Below, piece after piece: positions 36,246 through 49,300 of a stretch of 64,000 bases of DNA. Numbering within the stretch: the stretch's first letter is position 1; every line of letters begins with the position of its first letter. Origin of the DNA: Valencia hispanica (lineage: Eukaryota > Chordata > Actinopteri > Cyprinodontiformes > Valenciidae); NCBI GenBank assembly GCA_963556495.2, contig OY747712.1, positions 53,583,069-53,647,068 on the forward strand. The letters are read 5' to 3'. The translations under genes and the position numbers were made by a program. The notes below the pieces were generated by a model, which saw only the letters and a program-made list of their open reading frames with translations, was not told where the DNA came from and did no database searches.

Positions 36246-39200
36246 GATCAAATCAAATCAAATCAAACTTTTATTTATAAAGTGCTTTTCATACAAGAAG
36301 TTGCATCACAAAGTGCTTTACAGATTAAAATGACCCCACATAAAACCACCTTCCCTTCCCTCCCCCTCAGATTTAAAAGCATGGTCACAGTTATACCCCC
36401 CTCCCCCCAACCCATCTCCCATGCACACACACAGTTAAAAGAAAAAGTAAAAAAGGACATTGGGCCGAGTGTAGATGAACCATGCAAGGAAACGCCATCA
36501 GAGGAGCCATCTGCCCCGGCAGCGGTAGATCAACAGCAGCAGCCGAGGCACCGACACAGGGCGCCCAGAGGAGGCAAGGCCAAGACCCCCACCTCCACCC
36601 AAGCTCCACCTGGAGAGCACCCAGGCAGCCACAGCCGACCACCACTCCCGGGGCAGAGGGCTCCCACAGAGGAAACACTGGAACGGGGATTAAGATAAAT
36701 TAATGTATGAAAACAAAACAGTAAATGAATGTGCTAAGATTAAATAGTAAAACTGATAAAAATGTAATCATATAAAACATGCAGAGCAATTAAACAAACA
36801 GTAATAAATAATAATCAGTTAAAAGCTAGGCTAAAAAGGTGAGTCTTGAGCCTGCTCTTAAAAACATGAACGTTCTCTGCAGCCCTGAGGTCCTCTGGCA
36901 GCCTGTTCCAGAGGTGAGGGCCATAAAAATGGAAAGACACCTCGCCATGCGTGTGTGTTCTGACTTTTGGGGTGACAAGGAGACGGCTGCCAGAGGAGCG
37001 CAGAGGAGCGCAGAGGAGCGCAGAGGCCGCGAAGGTTTATATGGTAGAGAGTGATAAGAAGGCCCAAGACCATTAAGACACTTAAAAACCATTAAAAGAA
37101 CCTTAAAGTCGATCCTAAAATGTACGGAGAGCCAATGCAATGATTTTAAGACCGGTGTAATGTGCTCCCGCCTCCTGGTCTTCGTCAGGACACGTGCTGC
37201 TGAATTTTGTAGTAGTTGTAAACCTGATATACTCTTTTTGGGAAGACCAGAAAGCAGGGCATTACAGTAATCAATTCTACTGGTGATAAAAGCATCAGTG
37301 TCTCCGTGTTGGCCCGAGAGAGAATAGGGCGGACTCTGACGATGTTCTTTAGTTGATAAAAACCTATTTTAGTAATATTTTTTATGTGAGGAATAAAAGT
37401 CAGCTCAGAGTCAAAAATCATGCCCGGGTTCTTCACTTGTAAAGAGGGATTAAAAGACAGTGATTGTAGTTTTGGTAAAAGTTTCTCTCTCTGAGCCTCA
37501 GGACCGATGACTAAAACTTCAGTTTTGTCCTGGTTGAGCTGGAGAAAGTTTTCTGCCATCCAGGATTTAATGTCTAAAATGCAGTTAAAAAGTGCATCCA
37601 ATGGCCGCTTGTCATCGGGAGACATGGAGATGTACAACTGTGTATCATCAGCATAACTGTGAAAGTTGACTCCATGTCTTCTGATGACGCTCCCAAGAGG
37701 GAACATATAAAGTTTAAAAAGCACTGGGCCTAAAACCGAACCCTGGGGCATACCACATGTAATCCTATGGACCCTAGAGGAGCAGGTATCTAAACTTACC
37801 ATAAAAGTCCTGTCTGTGAGATAGGATGTGAACCATTTGTGAACAGCACCAGAGAGGCCAATCTGTTTTAAACGGGTTAAAAGAATAGTGTGGTCTACTG
37901 TATCGAAGGCAGCGCTTAGATCCAGTAGAACCAACACTGTCACCCTCTGTGCATCATAGTTTAATCTAAAATCATTTAAAATCTTTAGAAGGGCCGTCTC
38001 TGTGCTGTGGTTCACCCTAAAACCAGACTGAAATTTCTCCAGGACATTGTGCTCATTAATAAAATCATTGAGTTGAATTAAAACAATTTTTTCTAAAATT
38101 TTGCTTAAAAAAGGCAAGTTAGATACCGGTCTAAAATTGTTAAAATCATTAAAATCTAAATTGCTCTTCTTCAACAGGGGCCTCACCCTTTAAAGGCGGC
38201 AGGAAAGACCCCCGTCTGAAGGGAGCAATTCATCATGGTTAAAATCTCATCTCTAAAAGATCCATAAAATTGCTTAAAAAAGGAAGTGGGAATCGGGTCC
38301 AAAACACATGTGGTGGGCCTCACTGAGGAGAAAACTTTATCAACAGTCCCAGCTTCCACCAGGACAAAACTGTCCAGCGTTTCCTCTGGTAAAGACACAC
38401 ACTCAGATTTGTCTAAAACCATGTGACTCTGAGAAGATAAAATCTTACATCTGATGGTGTCTACCTTCCCTCTGAAGTGGTCTGCGAACTCCTCACAAAG
38501 AGTGTTTGGGGGGGTTTTAGGAAATGCATTATTAGCTCTGTTAAAAAGTTTATCAATGGTGGAAAAAAGGATTTTGGAATTATTTTTATGTTCCGAGATG
38601 ATTTTGGAGAGGTATGAATTTCTTACTGCATTGTTGTATAATTTGAAAAGATCTGTGTATATTTGATGGTTTACTGTGGTTTTACTTTTCCTCCATTTTC
38701 TCTCTGCCGCCCTACAATTTCTCTTCATTTTTCGGAGGTTTTCATTTTTCCACGGCATTGCAGCTTTAGATTTCAAATTTTTAACTTATAATGGAGCAAG
38801 CCGGTCAAGAGTGGACTGAAGCCTTCTGTTAAAATCATTGACAATAAAATCACAGGGGGCAGGTAAAGCAATAGGGGGAATCTTTTTAAAAATTTCCAGA
38901 AAACCTGCAGCCACTTCAGGGGTTAGATGGGGCTTCCTGACAGTTCTCACAGAGGTCTTCTGCTGAATAAAACTGGTGATGTTAAAGAACACACAGTAGT
39001 GGTCAGAGACAGCCAAGTCAACAACAGAGGACACACGGTGGAGAGGCCATGCGTGATGACCAAGTCCAGGGTGTGTCCTTTGTTGTGAGTCGGCTGCATG
39101 ACATGTTGGCTAAAATCCATATAAATCAGGATGTTTAAAAAATCTGTTGATAGAGGATCTAAAAGATTATCTATATGTAGATTAAAATCACCAGCTAAAA

Positions 39201-39430
39201 GGAGTTGTGCAAAATTGATAAAAACTCTTCTAAAATTCTTGAATAAAAAGTGCACTTTTTAGGAGGCCTATAAATTGTGACACATAAAATCTGAGGAGTG
39301 CTAAAACATTTGCATTATATTCAAAAGTAAAATAGTTATCAAATAAAACAGGTTTGGCGAAAAGTGTTGATGAAATTATAAAAGCAGTTCCGCCTCCCCT
39401 TTTGCTACTCCTCGTAGAATAAGTGAAGGA
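36246..39430 (-). mobile_element. L2 LINE (-) nested in the L2 (+) copy
   Basis: Minus strand from part of the endonuclease (GGGTAF near 39390; LLAGDFNLHIDNL at 39200-39160; VSDHYCVFFNITSF at 39010-38965) through the linker (KAAMPWKNENLRKMKR, 38773) to RT (38186-37185: [43 protein letters not shown]) and 3'UTR to the (ATCAA)n tail at 36246. Left flank GATGTCTGTGTGTG (36222) and right flank GATGTGTGCCAGTGTCTGTG (39431) look like diverged target duplications of about 30 bp. Confidence 0.9.
37185..38186 (-). pseudogene. L2 reverse transcriptase, 333-residue open segment
   Basis: Contains the same motif order as 34425-35420 in opposite orientation: LLKKSNLDFNDFNNFRPVSN, LDLSAAFDTVDH, GVPQGS changed to [26 protein letters not shown] changed to NPGMIFDSELTF, ending in a frameshift. 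Close to the 34425 copy at protein level, so both belong to one L2 subfamily. Confidence 0.8.
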
Positions 39431-39627
39431 TGTGTGCCAGTGTCTGTGTATGTCTGGGAAATGAGTTTGGGAAGGGGGAATAACTGTCTTTTCGTTTTTA
39501 TAATTGTTGGAAAGGGATGGAAATCTGGGATAAGTGGGGTCATTTCAATCTGTAAAGCACTTTGAGCTGCATTTTTTATATGAAAGGTGCTTTATAAATG
39601 AAGTTTGATTGCTTGATTGATTGATTG

Positions 39628-39707
39628 ATCACTCTCGTCTTCCGCCATTTCGCTCTCTAACTCCCTCTATAGGTCTCTCACCAATCTGCTGGATCTGAGA
39701 TTGAAGA
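39628..39707. repeat. 80-bp L2 target-site duplication, right
   Basis: Partner of 34342-34421; begins exactly after the L2 (TTGA)n tail. Confidence 0.88.
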
Positions 39708-40084
39708 TAAGACTTCATGAAGGCCAACAATCTTTTTTTTTTTTCGCCCACTCAAAATACTACCATGATTGGTCAATTCACCCCTCACTCTAAAACTAAG
39801 AAACAGGGCTTGGCCTTCTCCTGGAGTTATGAAGTCCCAACCAATCAAAGAGCCAGATAACCGGGTTTTGACAGATTCTGACGATTCTGATTGGATAACA
39901 TGTTTTCAGCACAGTTAGCCCTTTCATTACTGACGTGAAGTTGAGTAGACTTAACTTTAGAATGTGGATGAGAGAAAATGTATTAAATGCATTATGTTAA
40001 ATAAAATAAAATCGAAAATTTAAAACAATACTTATGTTTTATTTAATACTTCTATGCTTTGGTCCAGAAAATTTCTAGGCTTTC
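39708..40084 (-). promoter_or_regulatory. Possible upstream region of the hAT gene
   Basis: Contains three CCAAT-type boxes (ATTGGT at 39772, CCAAT at 39840, ATTGG at 39892). Before the L2 insertion this lay directly upstream of the ZMYM1-like exon. No transcription start can be assigned. Confidence 0.3.
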
Positions 40085-42058
40085 TCTGAAGGTGCAGAAG
40101 GCCCTAAGGGTTCCCCACTGAAGCTAATACCAATGTTCTTTCCAAGGAACAAATCAGATCCCATGCAAAATGGAAGTAAAAGTGATAGGTGCTGTGTGTC
40201 TGACTCCCTCAGAAAAGAACTTAAATATTTGCTGATGTTCTTCTACTGATCATTCATGACTGAAGGATATACCACAGAATGCCTTTCTTGATGTTGGCTG
40301 GAGATGTTCATATGCATCTGTAATACCTTCAAGCTCAGACCTCAGTGGGGAGAGCACAGTGCTCCACTGCTCAATAACAAAGGCAGGTTCCTGAATCAAC
40401 TTTTGGTGGGCAAGCTCCTCTAGTAGTAGTTCAATGTTATCAGCTGTTGGTACTCTTCGACAGTTATGGAGATCATGACTTCCAGCAGCTCTTCGCTGTC
40501 CACACTCTCAAAATCTGAACGACAAGATTCAAACACCCTTCGATCTGACTCTGTTACATACCTCAGGAAGCTGTCAACAACATGACTCTTTATATAGCCC
40601 TGGGCTGCTTGCTCCAGTATTACTGGGGCACGTTTTATAGGCAATGATTCTGCCAATACTTTTCCATTGTTGTTGTCCAAAATCATGAAGCAAGTAGGGC
40701 ACCTTAAAGTTATTATCCAGTGTGCCATGTTCATAAAAGTCTTGGCAAAACTCCTCCATCATCAACAGCTTTTTCTTGCCTTCCATCAGGGAGTATAACT
40801 TGGAAACATATGTCAACCTGAATGACACTTTCATCACAAAAATATGAAATTAGTTTCTTTGGCCACGGTGAAGAACAAGGATTTTTTTTATTTCTCTCTG
40901 AACAATGGGCTCCTGCAAAGAATCAAGGTGTGAAGAAGAAGGCACTGGACTAGAGACTGTGGAGACAGGGGAAGAGTGTCATCAAGACTATGACTATCTG
41001 TATTAGACATGTGTCCTGTGAAAAAAGTAACAGTGCCACTGTCTTCAAAAAAGTCCACATTGATTGCTGCGTCTAGGTCTTGGACACTGGAAAAATCACT
41101 CATGTCCACAGTGGAGTAAACAAGGGGAACATTGTCAGTGCTGCTGTTTGTCAGGACACTGCTGGTACCAACATATATAACATCAACACTGTCCGGTGCT
41201 TTGGATTCAGTCTGTGGTGTACAAACCTGAGAGTGATTGGGGAAATGTATTAAAGCCTGTTGAGCATTCCCACTGGGGTTGTCTGGCACAGAGTTACTGA
41301 CCTTTTTAGTTGTTAGGTAAAAACGCAAAAGAGGTAATATTGTTTGCTCATACAGCTCTCCAACAGTAATCTGTTCGTCAAGTGAATGTTCCTGAAAATC
41401 AGATGTATCATCCTCAAAATCTGAGATTTTTCCCAATGCATTTTGTTGATCAGGAAATAACAATACCACTGCTTTTTCAATTAACTCACTTTTTCTACAG
41501 TCCTTTGATACATCAATTTTTCTCGTTCCACCACCTTTCTTTGTCCTAACTTGAAAAAAATTTTAATCTAGAAAATTCAGCCATCCTAGCTCAACTTTTC
41601 GTATGCTCTTTTGTGCATTTCTGGTGGTTTCATTTTCTGAGACCTCCTTATGATCATTGCTTCTGTTTCTAGATATCTTGGCTCTCAGTCAGTGAAGAAG
41701 TTTGGATGTCTGGCCAGCAGGGTCCTTTTCCCTCCGTCTGCAATATCCAAGAAGTGCCAGTCGGTCACCATAAGATGGGAGATACACCTTAAGCTGCTCA
41801 TCTGTCATGAGCAGTATGACACTGGAATCGATCTAGAAAAAGGGGGAAACATTTTTTTGTTCAAACAATTTCTTGACCAATAAAAGCAGTACTAAAAAGG
41901 GCAAATGATAAGACAAGTGTGTATAATTAGTGGTGTATGATAATTGCTAAATTGTAGCCTACTGATTTCCTTAATTCAACTACCTTATCCTTTTCCAGTT
42001 GTTCTATGACTTCCTCTGAAACACTCCGTGATCTTAAGAAGTCATTTATCTCATCCAT
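40085..42058 (-). pseudogene. SAM-like plus HECT-type E3 ligase-like gene, copy A (decayed)
   Basis: Minus strand. Exon 1 (42058-41984) MDEINDFLRSRSVSEEVIEQ to LEKDK, donor GTAGTT; exon 2 from 41832 (acceptor TTTTTCTAG) IDSSVILLMTDEQLKVYLPS, completing a SAM-like fold. Then RKVELGWL and VRTKKGGGTRKIDV (about 41600-41520), ISDFEDDTSDFQEHSLDEQI (41420), the HECT N-lobe (FCQDFYEHGTL, WKSIGRIIA, 40760-40660), SFLRYVTESDRRVFESC (40570), IQEPAFVIEQWSTVL (40395) and FCMGSDLFLGKNI (40185). This is the architecture of the fish G2E3-like HECT genes. It stops before the C-lobe Cys motif, with at least five stops or frameshifts. HECT proteins attach ubiquitin through a thioester Cys; this copy cannot. 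Confidence 0.7.
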
Positions 42059-42274
42059 TCTGTGACAGTTACACACAATACCTAATAAATAATGGCTATT
42101 AAAATATAACAATATAAGATGTAGTCAAAATTTAGTAGTTAAAATTGAAAGTGTTTACAAGAAACTATTGTTCCAGAAACATTTTACAGGTTAAAGACCT
42201 CTCAAAATGCAGTTCTCATTTTCATATCAACTACACTGAAAGACTGTTTTGATTAAACATCCTCAGCATAATCA
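42059..42274. other. Flank of HECT copy A, unassigned
   Basis: Upstream of exon 1 a TGTCACAG sequence precedes ATG closely and could be a splice acceptor. Nothing else recognised before the L1 3' end. Confidence 0.3.
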
Positions 42275-42477
42275 TTTTTTTTGTTTTAACACTTTTTTAT
42301 TGATTTTCTTTTGAAGGCAATAAACTTACAATTACATTTTGAAAATACAACGTTTAAACCACCCACCCAGGAGAGAGAAAAAACCCCACCCTCAGCCAGC
42401 CTATCCCGTACTTTCACAAGCACTAAGACGCATACAAACACGCAAAAAAATAGGGGGGTGGGGGAGCCATCTACTCA

Positions 42478-44399
42478 CTAGTCTACTTGTAATGGCTGTC
42501 GGATACTCTCATCGTATGACAGGAAGGGATTCCAGACTCTCTCAAAACTCTGAATAGAACCTTTCAAAGTGTATCTGATCTTCTCGAGTTTTAGGAATGA
42601 CATGGTGTCTATGATCCATCTACTGAATGTGGGTGGTGTTTGTTCCTTCCACAAGAACAGTATCTGACGTCTAGCAAGAAGGGAAGTAAGAGCTATGATA
42701 ACATGGAATTTGCCTTTAAGGGAACGGGTTTCATCAGTGAAACCAAAAATGGCACATATTGGGTTTGGAGGACACATTACTGAATAGGCCTGAAAGATGT
42801 CCTCCCAGAATGCTCTAAGGTGTGGGCAGGACCAGAACATGTTGATGTGATCAGCGGGTTGACTTTTACACCGGGGACAAGAGGGGTCCAAATCAGAAAC
42901 AGTTTTGGCCAGTTTGGACCTAGTCCAGTGCACTCTAAAAATAATTTCTAATTGAATCAGTCTATATCTGGCACATGGTGAGGAGGAGTGTATTAAATTT
43001 AATGCAGTTTCCCACTGATCTTCCCTCATTGCCATTCCAAGATCATCTTCCCAAAGTTGTCTAGTTCCTTGCAGGGACCAAGGAGAGATATTGCAAATTT
43101 GATGGTAAAGTACAGAGATCAAGCCCTTTCTATGTGGAGGTAAGGAGAGAAGATTATCAATTACATTACCTGGGGGCAGATTTGGGAAGGAAACAATGGT
43201 GCTGTGCACAAAGTATCTTACTTGAAGATACCTATAGAAATGAGATTTAGGTAGGTCAAACTTCTCAGAAAGTTGAGAAAATTAGCCAAATTTACCTTGC
43301 AGAAGGAGATTGGAAATGTCAGATATGCGTTTTTGCCCTCCAGATTTTAAAAGCGGAGTCCAAGGAGGAATATGGAAAGGGGTGGTTATTAACAAGTGGA
43401 GAATAAATTGACATTGTTGTTAGGTTGAAATGTTTTCTGAACTGTGACCAAATTTTAACTGAATTGAGGACAACCGGGTTTGGAAAGAATTGATTTAGTG
43501 GAGCCAGGGGAGATGGGGCAGAAATGACGGAACCAAGATGTACAGAGCAGCCTGCAGATTCAAGATGTAGGCAGGCTTAATTTCTGTCAGGATGATATTC
43601 TTCTGTCCAAAACAACATTTTCCGAATGTTACAGGCCCAATAATAATAAAGTTGGGCAAGGCCAGACCAGCCAGCTCCTTAGGCCTTTCAAGTGACTGCC
43701 TTTTAATCCTGTGTGGTTTACCATTCCAGATAAAGGCACCAATGCTTTGGTCCAGAGTTTTAAAAAACTTTTTTCTAATTAGGATGGGAATGTTTTGAAA
43801 AAGATAAAGAAATTTCGATAACACCATCATTTTTATAAGGTTGATTCGCCCAGCTATGGAGAGAGGTAAGCCTGACCATCTCGTCATATCACTCTTGCAT
43901 TTTTCAAAAAGTTCTTGGTAAAAAGCAGAGGGGATGTGGAAGTGATTTCTACTCCAAGGTATTTAAATCCTTTCTTGACTACTTTAAATGGAAAGTGAGA
44001 TGGGGAAATTTGAAAGGCAGCTTGATTAATAGGAAACATTTCACTCTTAGAAAGGTTAATTTTGCATCCAGATATTTTTCCAAACTGGTGAAGGGTGTGG
44101 ACAATTGAGGGCACTGAATTGACAGGGTTGGATGTGTAAAGTAGTAAGTCGTCAGCATAGAGAGATACTTTATGAGTTAGTCCGCCTCGTACTATCCCTG
44201 AGAAATCCTTAGACTGCCGAAGGGCAATGGCCAATGGCTCAATTGAGATAGCAAATAGGAGGGGAGATAGTGAACAGCCTTGGCGAATGCCCCAACATAG
44301 TGGAAAGTATTCTGACTGATGACCATTAGTAATTACGGCGGAAAAGGGGTGAGCATATAAAAGTTTAATCCAGGATATAAATCTCAAGGCACTTAACAA
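42478..44399 (-). pseudogene. L1 ORF2 C-terminal half
   Basis: Three frames cover the RT palm with GIRQGCSLSPLLFA and YADDLLLY (44399-43884), the thumb (SIAGRINLIKMMVLSKFLYL, 43860) and the C-terminal segment with CPRCKSQPADHINMF and NMFWSCP (43209-42478). The N-terminal half of the same element is at 54775-55998. Confidence 0.8.
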
Positions 44400-44791
44400 G
44401 AAGTCATTTCAATACATTTATACAAACATTCCAATCAGTTAAAAAGTTTCCTATTTAAGGAATCCCAGCAGATTGCGTCAGTCATTGGCGTGAGGTTGGG
44501 CCCCGTTGATGCAGACTTTCCAACCACAGCAATCCTTCAGCAATCCCTCATACTGAGCAAGTATGTAGCGACGGTGGAGAGGAAAAACTCCCCTTTAACA
44601 GGAAGAAACCTCCAACAGAACCAGGCTCAGTAGGAGCGGCCATCTGCCACGACTGTCTGGGGGTTTGAGAAGACAGAGCAGAAACACAGAAGGAACAGAA
44701 GATCTGATATAAGAGAACTTTCTATGTTACAAAAAGTTGATAACAGGACAAAGTGGATGTTCAGTTACTGGGAGGATCATCCTTAGCCACT

Positions 44792-45817
44792 CTAACTATA
44801 AGCTTTATCAAAAAGGAAAGTTTTAAGCCTGGCCTTAAAAGTAAACAGAGTGTCTGCCTCACGGACTAAAACTGGGAGCTGGTTCCACAGGAGAGGAGCC
44901 TGATAACTAAAAGATCTGCCTCCCATTCTACTTTTAGAAATCCTAGGAACTACAAGTAAACCCGCAGTCTGAGAGCGAAGGGCTCTGTTAGGAACATATG
45001 GAACAATTAGATCTCTGATGTATGATGGAGCTTGATTATTAAGGGCTTTATATGGAAGAAGGAGGATCTTAAATTCTATTCTGGATTTAACAGGGAGCCA
45101 ATGAAGGGAAGCTAAAACAGGAGAAATGTGATCTCTCTTTTTAATATTCATCAGAACTCTTGCTGCCGCATTTTGGATCAACTGAAGGCTTTTAATGGCA
45201 TTTTGTTGACTTCCTGATAGTAAAGAATTACAGTACTCCAGCCTTGAGGTAACAAATGCATGGACTTGTTTCTCAGCATCACTCCTGGACAGGATGTTTC
45301 TAATTTTAGCAATATTCCAGAGGTGAAAGAAGGAAATCCTAGAAACCTGTTTAATATGGGATTTAAATGTCAAGTCTCGGTCAAAAATAACGCCGAGGTT
45401 CTTTACGTTATTACTGGGGGCCAATTTAATGCCATCCAGATGAAGTGATTGACTAATCAGTTTCTGTTTAAGAACTTCTGGTCCAAATACAGCAACTTCT
45501 GTCTTGTCAGAATTTATAAGCAAAAAGTTTAGATTTATGCATGTTTTTATGTCTTCCAGACATGCATGTAATCTACCTAACTGACTGGGTTTATCAGGAT
45601 TTATGGATAAATATAGTTGTGTATCATCTGCATAGCTGTGGAAATTTATCCCATGCTGTCTAATGATTCTACCAATTGGGAGCATATATATGGTGAACAG
45701 AATTGGTCCAAGCACAGAACCCTGTGGAACTCCACAAGTAACAATTGAGAGTGAAGAAGATTTATCATTTAGATGAACAAACAAATATGATTTAAACCAG
45801 GCGCGTTTTGTTCCCAA
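44792..45817 (-). pseudogene. L2/Rex1-group RT, 341-residue open segment
   Basis: Open from MGTKRAWFKSYL to the natural C-terminus KARLKTFLFDKAYS. Contains [23 protein letters not shown] (YADD intact), NLGVIFDRDLTFKSHIKQ, EYCNSLLSGSQQNAIKSLQ and [10 protein letters not shown]. The C-terminal end looks complete, the N-terminus is cut by the L1 insertion and deletion. Confidence 0.82.
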
Positions 45818-46340
45818 TCAGGAAGAAATATATCAGTGAAGGCACCAGAGCTACAGTAGCGGTAGATAAACTGTATGTTAATGGGCAGCTGTTCAGGGAC
45901 CCCCAGCTTACTCCTTGGCTTTATTAGTCATGTAACACTGGTCAGATAAGAGTTGTTTTATCAGTCAACTATAATCTAATGTTAGCACGGCTCTGTAAAG
46001 TTGTTTACATTACTCAATGTGGGCGGGGCCAGGGCTAAGCAATGGGTTACTGGCTCTTTTCTCTTTTCTCATCTTCACATGTCTATCACCAAATGTCTTT
46101 GTCACTCCTCTTTCCTTCTTTTATCACTCACACACACACACACGGTTTTTTTCATAACATACCTATTTCTTTCTCTCTCATCCCCACCATTCACACCTTC
46201 ACAACTTTCTTCTATTTCTCTCTTTCTTATATCTCGGCTTTTGGATTTTCAATCAGGCAACCCCAAGCACAAACTAATAATACACCTGTGTTTATCAGTT
46301 TCTATGGTGATGTGGACTTTACAACTTTTATCTCAAAACT

Positions 46341-49300
46341 ATGACTACTCTAAGGTTTGTCACGTGGAATGTTCATGGAGCTGGCACCAGAGAGAAAAGA
46401 GTTAAGATTCTTAACCAGCTTAAAAGATTGAAGGCAGATGTCGTCTTATTACAAGAAACCCATAAATCTACCTCAGCTGCAGATGATCTTAAATCCCCTG
46501 AGTTTCCTAATGTGTTTTCTGCATGCTATAATTCCAGACAAAGGGGAGTAGCAATATTAATAAATAAAAATTTAAATTTTACAGTAATAGATACAGTTAC
46601 AGATCCAGAGGGTAGATTTATTATAGTAAAACTATCTATACATAACCAAAAGTTATGTATTGTCAGTATATATGGTCCAAATGTTGATGACCCCTCATTC
46701 TTTCATTCCTTCTTCTCGGTGCTCCTTGAACACATGGATTGCTCACTTCTTCTTGGGGGCGACCTCAACTTTGGTTTAAATGAAGAAATAGACAGGCTCA
46801 GCACAGCAGGGACTCAGCGCAGCTGGAAATCTATAGATATAGTCAAACAGTACATGAGCGATTATGGACTTTGTGATGCATGGCGATCTCTTCACCCCAA
46901 TGACAAAAAATATACTTTCTTCTCAAATGTCCACCATTCATATTCTCGACTGGATTATTTGTTAGTCAGCAGCTCACTATTGACTGACATTTCAGACACT
47001 GAGATACACCCTATAGCTGTTAGCGACCATGCTCCTGTTTCTCTAACTTTAGTAAATAAAACAGAAACACCTCAAAGCAAAAATTGGAGATTTAATATAT
47101 CCTTACTTAAGGATAAATAATTTATTAAATATTTCGAAAAAGAGTGGGCCTCATATTTGGAATATAACGACCTCCTTGGTACGTCGCCATCCATTCTTTG
47201 GGAGGCAGGAAAAACTGTGATTAGAGGTAAAATAATCTCATTCTCATCAAATAAAAAGAAAATGGAAAAAAAAACGTATTCAGGAATTAGAAGAAACTAT
47301 TAATTCATTAGAAGCTTCTCTAGATGAGGAGAGACTAGGCAAAATCCGTAAAGCAAAGCTAGAATTAAATCAAATTATTAATAAACAGACCCAGTTCTTA
47401 ATTCAAAGATTTAGGATAGAAAATTTTGAACAAGGTAATAAATCAGGTAGATTTTTGGCTAACCATCTTAAAATTAATAAAGAAAAAGAAACTATATCTG
47501 CTATTAAAGATCAGACCGGGAATACAGTATATGATCCTGGAAGAATAAACAACACATTTAAAGAATTTTACAAGGCTTTATACTCACCAGAGATAAATCC
47601 ATCGGATCATGAAATTGAACAATTTTTTGATAACATAACACTACCTAAATTATCTGAAAGTCAAGCGATGGCCCTGGATTCACCACTAACAGCGGCTGAA
47701 CTCCAGGAGGCCCTCCAAGGCATGCCCAATAAAAAGGCTCCAGGCCCAGATGGATTTCCAGCAGAGTTCTATAAAGAATTCTGGAATATTCTGGCACCAA
47801 CATTCCACAGAATGCTGCAGGAAACCAAGGAAAATGGCCGACTCCCACCAAATATGAATTCTGCCTACATTAGTCTTCTACTAAAATCAGGTAAAGACCT
47901 TTTGTTTCCCACCAGCTATCGTCCCATATCCCTTATTAATGTTGATCTTAAAATAATCTGCAAAGCCCTCGCAAAAACCATAGAGAAAGTAACCCCTCTT
48001 ATAATACATCCTGATCAAACTGGTTTTATTAAAGGGAGACATTCATCCACAAATTCAAGTAGATTAATAGATTTAATAGATTTTTCTTACTGTAAAACAT
48101 TAAAACTAATATATTATCTTTAGATGCAGAAAAAGCATTTGATAGAGTTAACTGGAAATTCTTATTTGTAAACTTACATCAATATGGCTTTGGAAATTCT
48201 TTTATAAACTGGTTGAAAATATTATACAGTTCACCAACAGCATGTATCAGGCCAAATAACCAAACATCATCTAGGTTTTATCTTCAGAGAGGTACCAGGC
48301 AGGGATGCTCTCTCTCTCTCCCTGTTTGCTATTTTTATTGAACCACTAGCTGCAGCAATCAGGCAAACTCACAATATTAAAAGCATAAAATGCAATAACA
48401 TAGAACATAAAATCAGTCTTTATGCAGATGATGTATTACTTTTTCTCCAGCATTCACAAACCTCTTTCTCTCAGGTAATCGGGTTGATAAACTCTTACTC
48501 AAATGTTTCAGATTATTCTAAAAATTGGTTAAAATCTACAGTTCTTCCAATCAATTGTTCTGTCCAGAATCCAACTAATACACAACTGCAGTCAGGGAAT
48601 ATTACCTATTTAGGTATCAATGTCTCACCAAGACTGGCAGATTTAATAACGCTAAACTACATCCCACTTTTAAAAAAAGTGGAAGATGATCTTGCTAGAT
48701 GGAAATCCCTACCCATATCACTTATGGGAAGGGTTGCTTCAATAAAAATGATGGTTTTGCCCAGAATCAGCTACTTATTCTCAATGATCCCAAGTAAACC
48801 ATCACTAGACTGGTTTAGATCTCTGGACTCCTCTATCTCTAAATTTCTTTGGAAAGATAAACCCCCATGTATCATCTTAAAAACACTGCAGAAGACCAAA
48901 GAAAAAGGAGGTCTAGATCTACCAAACTTCCATCATTATTTCTTAGCCAACAGGCTCCAATACATCTCAAGATGGTTAAAACATAGCTACCTAGACGAGT
49001 CCTGGATAGACGTAGAACAGACACTATGTAATAAGATAAAACTTTCAGACCTACCATTTATTAGCTCAAATATAAAACAATATGAATGCTTTAAAAGCAT
49101 AAATATCAGCTCCTCTCTGACAGCATGGTGGGAGTTTCTAAAAATGACAGAGTCCACAATAATCCCATGCAGACGTACACCCATCTGGAATAACCCCGAC
49201 ATCTTGCAAAAAAAATTTATGATAAGTTTCCCAGTCTGGAGGTGTAATGGAATTGAATACCTGGAATATATATTTGAAGGAACAGACTTTATCCCATTTA

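Larger units (their letters stand above)
34422..39627 (+). mobile_element. L2 LINE (+), RT to 3' tail, split by a nested L2
   Basis: First segment 34422-36245, second 39431-39627. The RT is almost open from 34425 to 35420: NLPFLSKILEKLVLIQLNDF, LVLLDLSAAFDIVDHTILL (34665-34725), [31 protein letters not shown] with the catalytic YADD (34948-34980), NLGVIFHSELTFISHIKN, then frameshifts near the C-terminus. The 3'UTR resumes after the nested copy and ends GGTGCTTTATAAATGAAG plus (TTGA)n at 39627. 5' truncated at the RT N-terminus, with an 80-bp target duplication. Confidence 0.9.

Noticed and set aside
36391..36703. Short frames on both strands near 36500
   Set aside because: GC-rich part of the L2 3'UTR, repeated in other L2 copies (3380-3530, 25340-25480, 35965-36130) without protein-level conservation.
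37003..37030. Three AGGAGCGCAG repeats
   Set aside because: Small slip within L2 sequence; too short to be of interest.
46128..46145. Short CA repeat
   Set aside because: Below a length worth annotating; lies in the L1 5'UTR.
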